From Pedobacter ghigonis (lineage in GTDB: Bacteria; Bacteroidota; Bacteroidia; Sphingobacteriales; Sphingobacteriaceae), in assembly GCF_903166585.1 (NCBI RefSeq), contig NZ_CAESCM010000002.1, positions 186,001-250,000 of the forward strand: a DNA stretch of 64,000 bases, in the 5' to 3' direction. How positions within the stretch are numbered: the stretch's first letter is position 1; every line of letters begins with the position of its first letter. The notes beneath the pieces were generated by a model that was not told the DNA's origin, did not search any database, and saw only the letters and a program-made list of their open reading frames with translations. The position numbers were made by a program, and so were the translations under genes. This document shows, in pieces, positions 1-7,705 of this stretch.

Positions 1-249
1 AGGTGTAGTGTGGAACACTTTCCTGATCACAAACTCATTCAATTCGAGTTCTTTTAATTCCTTGGAAAGGATTTTTGGAGTAATTTCTCCCAGCGATTTC
101 TGAATTTCGTTAAAACGCAGCGGCCGGTCCTGTAAACTCAAAATCAAAGGGAGTTTCCATTTACCGTTCAACACATACAGTGCATCCTTAATGGCATTCA
201 TGCTGGCGGTGCAGGCAGATTTATCGTGGTGTTTATCTTTTGGTCCCAT
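1..249 (-). CDS. HxlR-family winged-helix regulator (partial)
   Basis: The gene runs off the left edge; only the first 83 residues are visible, starting at ATG 249. They contain a Cys (ACTAS, residues 13-17) followed by the HxlR winged helix: DALYVLNGKWKLPLIL, then RFNEIQKSLGEITPKILSKEL, the recognition-helix region. HxlR proteins are dimeric regulators, some sensing electrophiles through this N-terminal Cys. It is divergent from the DoxX gene at 348, so it probably controls that gene and itself. A TAACTTTG -7 box lies 4 nt upstream of the start. Family assignment is firm; the inducer is unknown. Confidence 0.88.
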   Translation of the reverse strand, partial: MGPKDKHHDKSACTASMNAIKDALYVLNGKWKLPLILSLQDRPLRFNEIQKSLGEITPKILSKELKELELNEFVIRKVFHTTP

Positions 250-253
250 GAGG

Positions 254-334
254 CAAAGTTACGTGCTTTCCTAAACGATACCACTATCCTTTGGGAAAGT
301 AGTATCTTTTGGATAGTAAAAGTACCTAAGTTTG
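254..334. promoter_or_regulatory. Divergent promoter region with inverted-repeat operator candidate
   Basis: On the minus strand TAACTTTG (254-261) matches the Bacteroidota -7 box TAnnTTTG and serves the HxlR gene. On the plus strand TAAGTTTG (327-334) serves the DoxX gene. Between them ACTATCC (283-289) and GGATAGT (311-317) form an inverted repeat centred at 300, in the position expected for an HxlR dimer site. The -7 boxes are direct matches; operator function is inferred. Confidence 0.55.
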
Positions 335-347
335 CCTCAAAAAAATT

Positions 348-719
348 ATGAATACAAAAGCAATTCAGATTACGTATTGGATATCAACAGCATTGGTTTC
401 GTTGATGATGGTTTTTTCGGCCTATTCCTATTTTGCCAACCCGGAGGTTAAACAGGGTTTTCAGCATGTGGGTTTTCCCGATTATTTTAGGGTAGAATTG
501 GGGATTGCCAAATTATTGGGTGCAATTGTTTTGCTGGTACCCATTAAAGGTTTGATCAAAGAGTGGGCTTATGCCGGTTTTACAATTGTATTCGTTTCGG
601 CAAGTATTGCACACCTGGCCTCGGGCGATACCATTGGACATGCCAGTGCGCCCCTGATATTTCTGGCAGTTTTGACCTTATCGTACTTTGCTTACCATCA
701 AAGTAAAAAAGCGGGTTAG
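348..719 (+). CDS. DoxX-like membrane protein
   Basis: A 123-residue protein with four predicted membrane segments (about residues 8-30, 50-68, 73-92 and 98-117) and the DoxX-like pattern FRVELGIAKLLGAIVLLVP. DoxX-family proteins are small inner-membrane proteins linked to redox or thiol stress in some bacteria, but have no single defined activity. Its divergent placement next to an HxlR regulator is a common arrangement and suggests stress-inducible expression. An imperfect hairpin follows at 730-778. Confidence 0.8.
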   Translation: MNTKAIQITYWISTALVSLMMVFSAYSYFANPEVKQGFQHVGFPDYFRVELGIAKLLGAIVLLVPIKGLIKEWAYAGFTIVFVSASIAHLASGDTIGHASAPLIFLAVLTLSYFAYHQSKKAG

Positions 720-729
720 TTGCATTTAT

Positions 730-778
730 GGAGCTTAAGCAGTTTCATTTGTACTTTACAGTGAAACGGCTTAAGTCC
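730..778. repeat. Imperfect hairpin downstream of DoxX gene
   Basis: GGAGCTTAAGCAGTTTCA (730-747) and TGAAACGGCTTAAGTCC (762-778) are nearly perfect reverse complements, with one indel and one mismatch. No T-run follows, so it is not a classical intrinsic terminator; it may be a 3-prime mRNA-end structure. Confidence 0.5.
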
Positions 779-863
779 ATTTATTAAAACGATTTAGATT
801 GCATTGCAACAAATTAATGATGAAATATAAACTCTCGGGTTTTTATTTTATTTTGGGTTTGAT

Positions 864-2561
864 ATGAAAATCTATACCAAATATTCGGCCCTCGCTTTAT
901 TTGCCTCGATGGCTTTTTTTAACGCATTTAAGGATGGCGGTAAACCTCAAAAGAAGCCAGCTAAAGCTGACGAACGGCCTAACATCATTATAATTCTGGC
1001 CGATGATTTAGGATTCTCGGATATTGGCTGTTATGGTGGCGAAATTAAAACACCTAATATCGATTATCTGGCTGCTCAGGGCGTTCGTTTTAGAAATTTC
1101 TATAATACTTCGCGTTGTTGTCCTACACGGGCTGCCTTATTAACCGGGCTTTACAACCACAATGCAGGTATAGGCGAAATGACCCAGGACCGCAATATTG
1201 AAGGCTATCGCGGTGCCATAACCAAAAATGCCGTTACCCTGGCCGAGGTATTAAAAGATGCAGGTTACCGCACGGCTATGTCGGGCAAATGGCACGTTTC
1301 CAACACCGTTGAGCAACCCACGCCGCAAGCACAACAAGATTGGTTGAACCATAAAACAAGTTTTCCGCTGTTTTCGCCAATTGATCAATATCCCACCAAC
1401 CGGGGTTTCGAAAAGTTTTTTGGTACACTTTGGGGGGTAGTCGATTTTTTTGACCCTTTTAGCCTGGTAAGTGGTACCACGCCGATAACAGAAGTACCAA
1501 AAGATTATTACCATACCGATGCCATTAACGATACCGCATCGACCTACATCCGCGAATTTAGTAAAGGAGATAAGCCGTTTTTCCTGTATGTAGCAGAAAA
1601 TGCACCGCATTGGCCCTTACAGGCAAAACCCGAAGATATTGCCAAATATAAAGATACCTATAAAGCAGGTTGGGATGCAATCCGCGAAGCCCGTTATAAA
1701 AGAATGGTAACCATGGGACTAATTGATCCTAAAACGGCTCCGCTTTCCCCAAGAAAGGGGAGCGATAACTGGGAAAATAATCCCACAAAACAATTCGACG
1801 AAATGGCCATGGCCGTCCATGCAGCTATGATCGACCGCATGGATCAGGGGATTGGAAGGATTATTAAAGCCTTAAAGGAAACCAACCAGCTAGACAATAC
1901 GCTGATTGTATTCTTAAGTGATAATGGGGCAAGTCCGGAAGATGCCATGCGTTATGGCCCCGGTTTCGATCGCCCCAGCCAAACCCGTACCGGCGAAAAA
2001 ATTGCTTATCCCATTTATAAAAAAGTAATGCCGGGTCCGCAAATCAGTTATACCTCCATCGGGCCTATTTGGGCTAATGTGGCCAATACACCTTATCAGC
2101 TGGCGAAGGCACAATCTTACGAAGGCGGTGTACATACCCCGATGATTGCTTTCTGGCCAAAAGGCATTACGGCAAAGAAAGGTAGTTACAGTGATCAGGT
2201 TGGTCATGTAATGGATTTTATGCGCACTTTTGCAGAGCTTGGAAAGGCAAAATACCCAGTCAATTATAAAGGGAATATCATCAAACCTATGCAAGGCGAA
2301 AGTTTGATGCCGGCATTAAAAGGAAAGCAGGCGGTGGGGCACGATATGTTGTTTAATGAGCACTTTAACGCGCGTTATGTGCGCGCTGGCGATTGGAAAC
2401 TGGTTAATCTTGCGGGCGATTCGACCTGGCGTTTATACAACATTAAAAATGATAAAACCGAATTAAAAGATCTGGCAGCGCAAAACCCCGGCCGCGTAAA
2501 AGCATTAAATGCCAAATGGCAGGCCTGGGCAAAAGCAAATCACGTGTTGCCAAAAAAATAG
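864..2561 (+). CDS. Arylsulfatase (type I, formylglycine-dependent)
   Basis: A 565-residue alkaline-phosphatase-superfamily sulfatase. The N-terminus (KYSALALFASMAFFNAF) looks like an export signal, so it probably acts in the periplasm. Metal ligands are expected at Asp47-Asp48 (ILADDLG). The sulfatase signature C85-C86-P-T-R-A-A-L-L-T-G places the residue converted to formylglycine at Cys85. FLSDNG near residue 353 supplies further metal ligands. It hydrolyses sulfate esters; the substrate cannot be read from sequence. No SusC/SusD pair or glycosidase lies nearby, so it is not part of a visible polysaccharide locus. A strong terminator follows. Confidence 0.9.
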   Translation: MKIYTKYSALALFASMAFFNAFKDGGKPQKKPAKADERPNIIIILADDLGFSDIGCYGGEIKTPNIDYLAAQGVRFRNFYNTSRCCPTRAALLTGLYNHNAGIGEMTQDRNIEGYRGAITKNAVTLAEVLKDAGYRTAMSGKWHVSNTVEQPTPQAQQDWLNHKTSFPLFSPIDQYPTNRGFEKFFGTLWGVVDFFDPFSLVSGTTPITEVPKDYYHTDAINDTASTYIREFSKGDKPFFLYVAENAPHWPLQAKPEDIAKYKDTYKAGWDAIREARYKRMVTMGLIDPKTAPLSPRKGSDNWENNPTKQFDEMAMAVHAAMIDRMDQGIGRIIKALKETNQLDNTLIVFLSDNGASPEDAMRYGPGFDRPSQTRTGEKIAYPIYKKVMPGPQISYTSIGPIWANVANTPYQLAKAQSYEGGVHTPMIAFWPKGITAKKGSYSDQVGHVMDFMRTFAELGKAKYPVNYKGNIIKPMQGESLMPALKGKQAVGHDMLFNEHFNARYVRAGDWKLVNLAGDSTWRLYNIKNDKTELKDLAAQNPGRVKALNAKWQAWAKANHVLPKK

Positions 2562-2588
2562 CTTTAAGCATTAATTGTAATGATTGCC

Positions 2589-2630
2589 AGGCTGGAAAGA
2601 TTTACGGGGTTAATCTTTCCAGCCTTTTTG
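2589..2630 (+). terminator. Intrinsic terminator of the sulfatase gene
   Basis: A perfect 14-bp stem (2589-2602 with 2612-2625) with a 9-nt loop is followed by TTTTT. It overlaps the last codons of the convergent Lys-rich ORF on the minus strand. Confidence 0.85.
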
Positions 2631-2786
2631 CATTTTCTTATAGGCTTTTTTACTGATTTTAGATTTCTTCTTTGATCTCGATTTCCCTTTCTTTTTCCGC
2701 GCATTAATGTTGTTTACCAGCGAATTTTTAACGCCGAGTTTGTTTTTCTTGCCCTTCTTTTTTCCCTTTTTCTTTGCTTTTACCAT
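2610..2786 (-). CDS. Small lysine-rich basic protein
   Basis: From ATG 2786 it encodes 58 residues, about half Lys or Arg (KAKKKGKKKGKKNK, KKKGKSRSKKKSK), ending KAYKKMQKGWKD. A TTG 36 bp upstream would extend it to 70 residues, but the ATG is preferred. Composition suggests a nucleic-acid-binding protein, similar in flavour to histone-H1-like bacterial tails. No domain is recognised. Its 3-prime end overlaps the terminator of the sulfatase gene. It could be a fortuitous low-complexity ORF. Confidence 0.5.
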   Translation of the reverse strand: MVKAKKKGKKKGKKNKLGVKNSLVNNINARKKKGKSRSKKKSKISKKAYKKMQKGWKD

Positions 2787-2910
2787 CACGTATTTCAATT
2801 GCTGTGCTTGTTTAACATCCAATCAGGGAGAAAAGTTCCGATAAAATGCATTGAGCTTTTTAACAAAGCAAGTTGAGCTGTACAGCAAAACGCTGCGGTT
2901 ATAATCGCTA

Positions 2911-2918
2911 TACCTTTG
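2911..2918 (+). promoter_or_regulatory. -7 box of the SDR gene
   Basis: TACCTTTG matches TAnnTTTG and lies 23 nt before ATG 2942. It also argues against the upstream TTG at 2873 as the start, since that would precede the promoter. No clear -33 TTG at the usual spacing. Confidence 0.5.
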
Positions 2919-2941
2919 AGTTAAATAAAAACAGAAAGAAT

Positions 2942-3814
2942 ATGAAAATTTGGTTTATAACAGGTAGCGCCCGCGGTTTGGGCCGTAACCTAACAGAAAC
3001 AGTTTTGGCCCATGGAGATAAAGTTGCTGCAACTGCGCGAAATACAGATGCTTTACAAGATCTGGCAGCTCAATATCCGGATCAGCTTTTTCCGATCCAG
3101 CTGGATGTAACAGATTATGATCAGGTGCATTTGGCAGTAGAATCGGCGGTGGCACATTTTGGCCGGATCGATGTACTGGTAAACAATGCTGGGTTCGGGA
3201 TTGTAGGGGCCGCCGAAGCATTTACAGATGAGCAGGTGAGGAGCCAGTTGGAAACCAATCTGTACGCGCCTATTGAAATTACCAGGGCTGTTTTACCTTT
3301 TATGCGCAAGCAACGTTCCGGACGGATTTTACAAATCAGCTCGATAGGTGGTCGTGTGGGTAATGCCGGTATCGGTATTTATCAGGCTGCAAAATTTGGA
3401 TTGAGTGGCTTTAGCGAAGTGTTGGCAAAAGAAGTGGTCGATTTCGGGATTTATGTAACCAGTGTAGAACCCGGAGGTTTCAGAACAGATTGGGCAGGCG
3501 ATTCGATGACCTATGCGCCGCATATTGAAGGTTATGAAAAAGTAGAACAACGTGCCGAATATTTTAAAAACGGCGGGTTTGTACCCATGGGCGATCCGGC
3601 CAAGGCAGCCAAAGTAATGCTCGATTTGGTAGATAGTACTGAACCACCTGTGCATTTGGTTTTAGGCAGCGAAGCCATTGGTATGTTAAAAAATGCAGAT
3701 GAAGCACGTACCGCCGAAATGGAGAAATGGATGGCTGTGAGTGTTTCAACAGATCATGATGAAGCCGATAATTTCCTAACTTCAGATTTGGGCAAAACCT
3801 TTTTGAAAAAGTAA
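2942..3814 (+). CDS. Short-chain dehydrogenase/reductase
   Basis: A classical SDR of 290 residues. The NAD(P)-binding motif TGSARGLG is at residues 7-14, NNAG follows near residue 80, then the catalytic Ser (ISSIGG) and the YxxxK pair in GIYQAAKFG. The Rossmann fold and all catalytic residues are intact, so it should be an active oxidoreductase; the substrate is unknown. Start at ATG 2942 is chosen because the glycine motif should lie within the first 15 residues. It precedes an AraC regulator on the same strand, which may control it. Confidence 0.85.
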   Translation: MKIWFITGSARGLGRNLTETVLAHGDKVAATARNTDALQDLAAQYPDQLFPIQLDVTDYDQVHLAVESAVAHFGRIDVLVNNAGFGIVGAAEAFTDEQVRSQLETNLYAPIEITRAVLPFMRKQRSGRILQISSIGGRVGNAGIGIYQAAKFGLSGFSEVLAKEVVDFGIYVTSVEPGGFRTDWAGDSMTYAPHIEGYEKVEQRAEYFKNGGFVPMGDPAKAAKVMLDLVDSTEPPVHLVLGSEAIGMLKNADEARTAEMEKWMAVSVSTDHDEADNFLTSDLGKTFLKK

Positions 3815-3905
3815 ATGCAGCTGTATTGAACATGGCTATGGTGCAATAGCTGTGTTCTTGCTGCTTTATAATAGCTGCTAAGCTGCAATTGCTTTTTTTA
3901 TTTTA

Positions 3906-3913
3906 TAAATTTG
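3906..3913 (+). promoter_or_regulatory. -7 box abutting the AraC-type gene
   Basis: TAAATTTG at 3906-3913 ends 5 nt before ATG 3919. If used, transcription would begin at or very near the start codon, giving a leaderless mRNA. The -33 element is not clear. Confidence 0.45.
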
Positions 3914-3918
3914 ATTAC

Positions 3919-4725
3919 ATGCAAGAAAATAAAAAGCCCAATATTCTTTATTCCTGTTATTCGCAAAAAAACAGCGAAGGCGAGCAGTTTATTGCCCAGC
4001 ATAACTTTGGTTACATGATTTCGGGTAGTTCGGAGCATTTTATTGGTGGCGAACAATTTGTTTTCAAACCGGGTGATTTCCGTTTTTTTAAAAGAAACCA
4101 GCTTACCCGGTGGACTAAATTTCCACCGCCGGGTGGAGAATACCGGTCTATTTCGATTTCGATAGATCAGGATACCCTGCATAGCATTAGCGAAGAGTAT
4201 AACCTTAAAGCTACCGGTCCTGATAACGGGCGGGGAGCGATGCTTTTGGAGCCAAATAACCTGCTGAAGAACTATATCGATTCTTTAGGGCCATACCTGG
4301 ATGGCAATAATGAATTTAATAAAGGTTTAACCAATTTGAAGGTTAAGGAAGCAGTAATGGTTCTGCTCGAAACCAATCCGGGCTTAAAAAATGTGCTGTT
4401 CGATTTTTCTGAACCCGGGAAACTTGACCTGGAGGCTTACATGAACGAACACTATAAATTTAACGTAGATATTAACCGGTTTGCTTATTTAACCGGCAGG
4501 AGTCTGGCTGCTTTCAAGCGCGATTTCCAGAAAATTTTTAATACCTCGCCAAACCGCTGGCTACAGCAAAAGCGCCTGGCCGATGCCCATTACCTGATCA
4601 GGGAAAAAGGTTGGAAGTCATCAGATGTATACCTGGAAGTTGGCTTTAAAGATTTGTCGCATTTTTCTTTTGCTTTTAAAAAGGCTTATGGTGTTGCACC
4701 ATCGAGGATTGGAGCAATAGCTTGA
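3919..4725 (+). CDS. AraC-family transcriptional regulator
   Basis: A 268-residue regulator. The N-terminal half is a cupin-like sensory domain (FIAQHNFGYMISGSSEHFIGG, FKPGDFRFFKR). The C-terminal about 95 residues form two AraC helix-turn-helices, with FAYLTGRSLAAFKRDFQKIF, then SPNRWLQQKRLADAHYLI and DVYLEVGFKDLSHFSFAFKKAYG. Start at ATG 3919 is preferred over a TTG at 3889, which lies upstream of the -7 box. The nearest target candidate is the SDR gene just upstream. Confidence 0.88.
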   Translation: MQENKKPNILYSCYSQKNSEGEQFIAQHNFGYMISGSSEHFIGGEQFVFKPGDFRFFKRNQLTRWTKFPPPGGEYRSISISIDQDTLHSISEEYNLKATGPDNGRGAMLLEPNNLLKNYIDSLGPYLDGNNEFNKGLTNLKVKEAVMVLLETNPGLKNVLFDFSEPGKLDLEAYMNEHYKFNVDINRFAYLTGRSLAAFKRDFQKIFNTSPNRWLQQKRLADAHYLIREKGWKSSDVYLEVGFKDLSHFSFAFKKAYGVAPSRIGAIA

Positions 4726-4776
4726 AAATGATGACCTGATTTCAGATTTATGCTTTTTTACAGATTAGCAATAAAA

Positions 4777-4800
4777 AAAGCATCATTTTTATGATGCTTT
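4777..4800. terminator. Bidirectional intrinsic terminator
   Basis: AAAGCATCAT (4777-4786) pairs perfectly with ATGATGCTTT (4791-4800) around a TTTT loop. On the minus strand a run of seven T follows. It separates the convergent AraC and CDGSH genes. Confidence 0.85.
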
Positions 4801-4808
4801 AAAATAAG

Positions 4809-5033
4809 TTAAACTTTTTTAGGAGGAAGATCGAAGGCAATAGCCTCATGCTCAAAATGATCTTTGTGTGAGCCGTCGCAAAAAGGTTTATTTTTAGATA
4901 GGCCGCAACGACAGATCGATACTACTTCTCTGCCCTGTAAGCCATAAGTATTTCCGTTTCTATCTACAATTTCGAAATCGCCTTCTATTTTAACGGATCC
5001 ATTATTGTTAATGGTAAGTTTTGTTTTAGACAT
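4809..5033 (-). CDS. CDGSH iron-sulfur domain protein
   Basis: A 74-residue protein carrying the complete CDGSH [2Fe-2S] motif: Cys41-x-Cys43, then Cys52-Asp-Gly-Ser-His56 in FCDGSHKDHF. Proteins of this family (mitoNEET-like) bind a redox-active, labile cluster through three Cys and one His. Bacterial members are soluble and of uncertain role, with electron transfer or cluster donation proposed. It has no membrane anchor. Monocistronic, with the terminator at 4777-4800 downstream. Confidence 0.9.
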   Translation of the reverse strand: MSKTKLTINNNGSVKIEGDFEIVDRNGNTYGLQGREVVSICRCGLSKNKPFCDGSHKDHFEHEAIAFDLPPKKV

Positions 5034-5068
5034 GTGTTTTGTTAGTTTCCTGCAAAGCTAAAACATAC

Positions 5069-5803
5069 TTACCGCAATCTCAGATCTGATTTTAATTTAG
5101 AAACATTCTCTGGTTCGCTGCTTTGTTCCTTTTTTATCACATAGGCAGTCATCTCTGTCCTGATTTTAAAACCGAGTTTTTGGTATAATTTGATGGCACC
5201 CAGATTGTCGTTTTTAACATGTAAAAAGGGTATTTCAGCACGGTTAAGAATTCTTTTAAGCTGCTCCTGTAAAATCTTAAACGCATAACCCTTTCCCAAA
5301 TGATCGGGATGGGTACAAACAGCACTTACTTCCCGGTAAGGGCTGGGGAAGAACCGGTGACCTGCCATGGCAATCAATTGGTTTTCGGCAAATATGCCTG
5401 TGTAGTTACCCAGTTCTATTGTTTTGGCTAAGAACGGCCCCGGTTTAGTAAGCTCAACCAAAGCCGACATTTCGTTAACATGGCTTTGATCAAGGTCGGT
5501 CAGCCCTTCGTTTGTACTTTCGGGTACGTTTGGCCCCTCATAAACCAGCTGAAACATATCAATTTGCATGTGTAAAGTCCAAAAGGCTGGTATGTTTAAC
5601 GGCACTTTGGAAAAGATTACAAACAAACTGTCGGGTTCGCTGATCTCGTGAAGTGTCTTCAGATTTTCTGCCGAATTATCTTTTAAGCCTGCAAACGCAG
5701 CAATATCTTTACGGTAGTATTTAACCTCATCCGCGCCTTTTGCAAAATGCCGATGCGCAGATGTTAAGGCATGGTAGATGGGGTTATCTAACAGGTGTTC
5801 CAT
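5069..5803 (-). CDS. GNAT-family N-acetyltransferase (FR47-like)
   Basis: A 244-residue protein. The C-terminal half is a GNAT domain with acetyl-CoA loop VCTHPDHLGKGYAFKIL, followed by HVKNDNLGAIKLYQKLGFKIR. The N-terminal half is less conserved. The acceptor is unknown. A -7 box TATCTTTG (minus strand, 5808-5815) lies only 4 nt before the ATG, so the mRNA may be leaderless. Codon usage is like its neighbours. Confidence 0.85.
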   Translation of the reverse strand: MEHLLDNPIYHALTSAHRHFAKGADEVKYYRKDIAAFAGLKDNSAENLKTLHEISEPDSLFVIFSKVPLNIPAFWTLHMQIDMFQLVYEGPNVPESTNEGLTDLDQSHVNEMSALVELTKPGPFLAKTIELGNYTGIFAENQLIAMAGHRFFPSPYREVSAVCTHPDHLGKGYAFKILQEQLKRILNRAEIPFLHVKNDNLGAIKLYQKLGFKIRTEMTAYVIKKEQSSEPENVSKLKSDLRLR

Positions 5804-5871
5804 GCCACAAAGATATTCAATAGCTGATTAATATCCGGCTTTGCAGCGGCAAGTTACGATGGCGCCGTGTA

Positions 5872-6654
5872 TTATGAATGTAAAAATGATTCGATTAAAC
5901 CCGCAGTAAATTCGAGTGTTTTAGGGTTGATATCAGGTGCACATATCTCCCCAATCATACTACCATGTATGCCCGGTAAAATTGTTAAACGCGAATTTTC
6001 AATCAATCTCGACATTTTAACCAGATGTTCCGGCGTAATTACGTCGCGGTCGGCCAGCATTAATAAAGTATCAGCTTTAATTCCCGCAATTTCATCATCA
6101 CTCAGGTCAATGTAATTCAGCATGCGCTGCTTATCTTTCTCAAACATATTTTGCAGGCCTGCAGGATCGGGGTTCAATTCGAGATATGATTTTTTAAGTC
6201 CTTCGGGCATGTGTTCCAAAGTAAAGGCTCCAAAGCCATCATAAAAACCGTCTATTAGCCCTGTTTTCTGGTAATTGGCAGAAATAACAACAATTTTATT
6301 TACCACAATTGGGTAGCGTACAGCAATGTGAAGGGTAGTGGTACCACCATTGCTAAACCCCAGAAAATTGGCTTTAGCAATATTAAGCTGTTCGAGCAGT
6401 GTAACTACATCATTTGCATCCTGCTCAAAAGATTCAGGGGCATCGCGATCGCTGGTACGGCCATGGGCCTGCAGTTCAACAGCGATAAGTTTGTTGTTTT
6501 GGGCCAGATGGGGGATAAAATTGCCAAAGTTGGAGGGGATAGTAGAGCCGCCACCGTGGATCAATACCAGGGGAATTTCGCCCTTGCCATAAATCTCGTA
6601 ATACATATTAATCCCGTTAACGGACATTGTTTCAGCTATTTTTTCAATTTCCAT
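5872..6654 (-). CDS. Alpha/beta-fold hydrolase
   Basis: A 260-residue hydrolase. The oxyanion-hole motif HGGGS lies near residues 33-37, the nucleophile elbow GFSNGG places Ser101, and LMLADRDVITPEH (acid around Asp204) and GIHGSM (His230) complete the triad. No signal peptide, so cytoplasmic. Family members hydrolyse esters, lactones or C-C bonds; the substrate cannot be predicted. It lies downstream of no obvious operon partner. Confidence 0.85.
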   Translation of the reverse strand: MEIEKIAETMSVNGINMYYEIYGKGEIPLVLIHGGGSTIPSNFGNFIPHLAQNNKLIAVELQAHGRTSDRDAPESFEQDANDVVTLLEQLNIAKANFLGFSNGGTTTLHIAVRYPIVVNKIVVISANYQKTGLIDGFYDGFGAFTLEHMPEGLKKSYLELNPDPAGLQNMFEKDKQRMLNYIDLSDDEIAGIKADTLLMLADRDVITPEHLVKMSRLIENSRLTILPGIHGSMIGEICAPDINPKTLEFTAGLIESFLHS

Positions 6655-6818
6655 ATCTTTATTATTTGTATTAGCCTTTTTTAGCCCTTGCCAGTGGCCA
6701 TTTATTTTATAAATTTAGCATAAGTAAGCCATTAAATTATAGAACTGTTCTGGATATTTTTAAGTATATCGCACGTAATGTAGCTGTTTATCTACTGCTA
6801 TCTCTTAGCACTTACCTG

Positions 6819-7409
6819 ATGCTGATAGGAATTATCCGCTATTATCCGCTGCGCGATGATATTGGCTTTTTGCAGTTTAAAAAAGAATACCTGGATATTT
6901 TACCCTGGAAGATTGCTTTTTATACCCATGTGTTCACGATCATTTTTGCATTGCTGGCAGGCTTTACTCAGTTTTCTGCATCGATACTCGCTAAATATAA
7001 AGGGTTGCACCGTTTGGTTGGGAAGATTTATGTTTACGATATCTTTCTGAATTTCCCGGTAGCTTTTGTGATGGGCATTTATGCCAATGGCCTTTTACCT
7101 ACTAAAATAGCTTTTATTCTGTTAGATTGTTTGTGGTTTTGGTTCACTTATAAAGCGGTAACCGAAATTAGAAAAGGGAATGTTTTAGCGCATAAAGAAT
7201 TCATGATTCGCAGTTATGCGCTTACCTTATCGGCAGTTTCGTTACGGTTTTGGAAAATCATTATTTTAAGTTTTATGCATGTAGATCCTTTACCGCTTTA
7301 TATGATCAATGCCTGGCTGGGTTTTGTACCTAATTTGTTGTTCGCTGAGTGGCTGATTAGAAAAAGGCGACCAAAACTAGCGTTCAAAGCGCACATTGTA
7401 CAGAATTAA
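6819..7409 (+). CDS. DUF2306-type membrane protein
   Basis: From ATG 6819 it encodes 196 residues with several membrane segments and DUF2306-like features (HRLVGKIYVYDI, HKEFMIRSYALT). The reading frame stays open well upstream and encodes a plausible first helix (LDIFKYIARNVAVYLLLSLS), but has no ATG, GTG or TTG there. A CTG at 6750 is a possible real start. Function unknown; a haem or quinone link has been suggested for relatives but is not shown. The 3-prime end overlaps the convergent gene by 33 bp. Confidence 0.72.
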   Translation: MLIGIIRYYPLRDDIGFLQFKKEYLDILPWKIAFYTHVFTIIFALLAGFTQFSASILAKYKGLHRLVGKIYVYDIFLNFPVAFVMGIYANGLLPTKIAFILLDCLWFWFTYKAVTEIRKGNVLAHKEFMIRSYALTLSAVSLRFWKIIILSFMHVDPLPLYMINAWLGFVPNLLFAEWLIRKRRPKLAFKAHIVQN

Positions 7410-7586
7410 GGCTGCAATAGAACCGAAAATAATAATGCTGCTAAAGATAAAAACGGCAATAGAAATGGCTGTTACATGTTGATTATTTCGTGCTATCAGC
7501 TTTTTTCTGGTAAGTGCCGATATAAAGAAAGCTGCCAGTAAGGATATGAGTGCAGGAATGACAATAAAAATGAAGATAAATTCCAT
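7377..7586 (-). CDS. Small two-helix membrane protein
   Basis: A 69-residue ORF with two strong hydrophobic segments (residues 2-24 and 40-63) joined by a basic loop (TRKKLIARNN). No domain recognised. It overlaps the convergent DUF2306 gene tail-to-tail. The two-helix pattern and clean ATG start favour a real gene, but it is short. Confidence 0.55.
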   Translation of the reverse strand: MEFIFIFIVIPALISLLAAFFISALTRKKLIARNNQHVTAISIAVFIFSSIIIFGSIAALILYNVRFER

Positions 7587-7648
7587 GAGCGTAATTTTTT
7601 ACACTAAAGTAGCGATTAATTTGACAGGTGCTGATGGACTAAAAACAA

Positions 7649-7677
7649 AAAGCATTAACGGGTTAGATTAATGCTTT
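7649..7677 (-). terminator. Intrinsic terminator after the 7706-8314 lipoprotein gene
   Basis: AAAGCATTAA (7649-7658) and TTAATGCTTT (7668-7677) form a perfect 10-bp stem; on the minus strand it is followed by TTTTTGTTTTT. Confidence 0.8.
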
Positions 7678-7705
7678 AAAAAATATTTAGATCACATGGA
7701 ACAAA

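Noticed and set aside
2873-2941. Upstream TTG start for the SDR gene
   Set aside because: The -7 box TACCTTTG at 2911 lies within this extension, and the glycine motif position fits ATG 2942.
5867-6684. Plus-strand ORFs opposite the alpha/beta hydrolase
   Set aside because: Antisense shadows; the minus-strand frame contains a complete catalytic triad.
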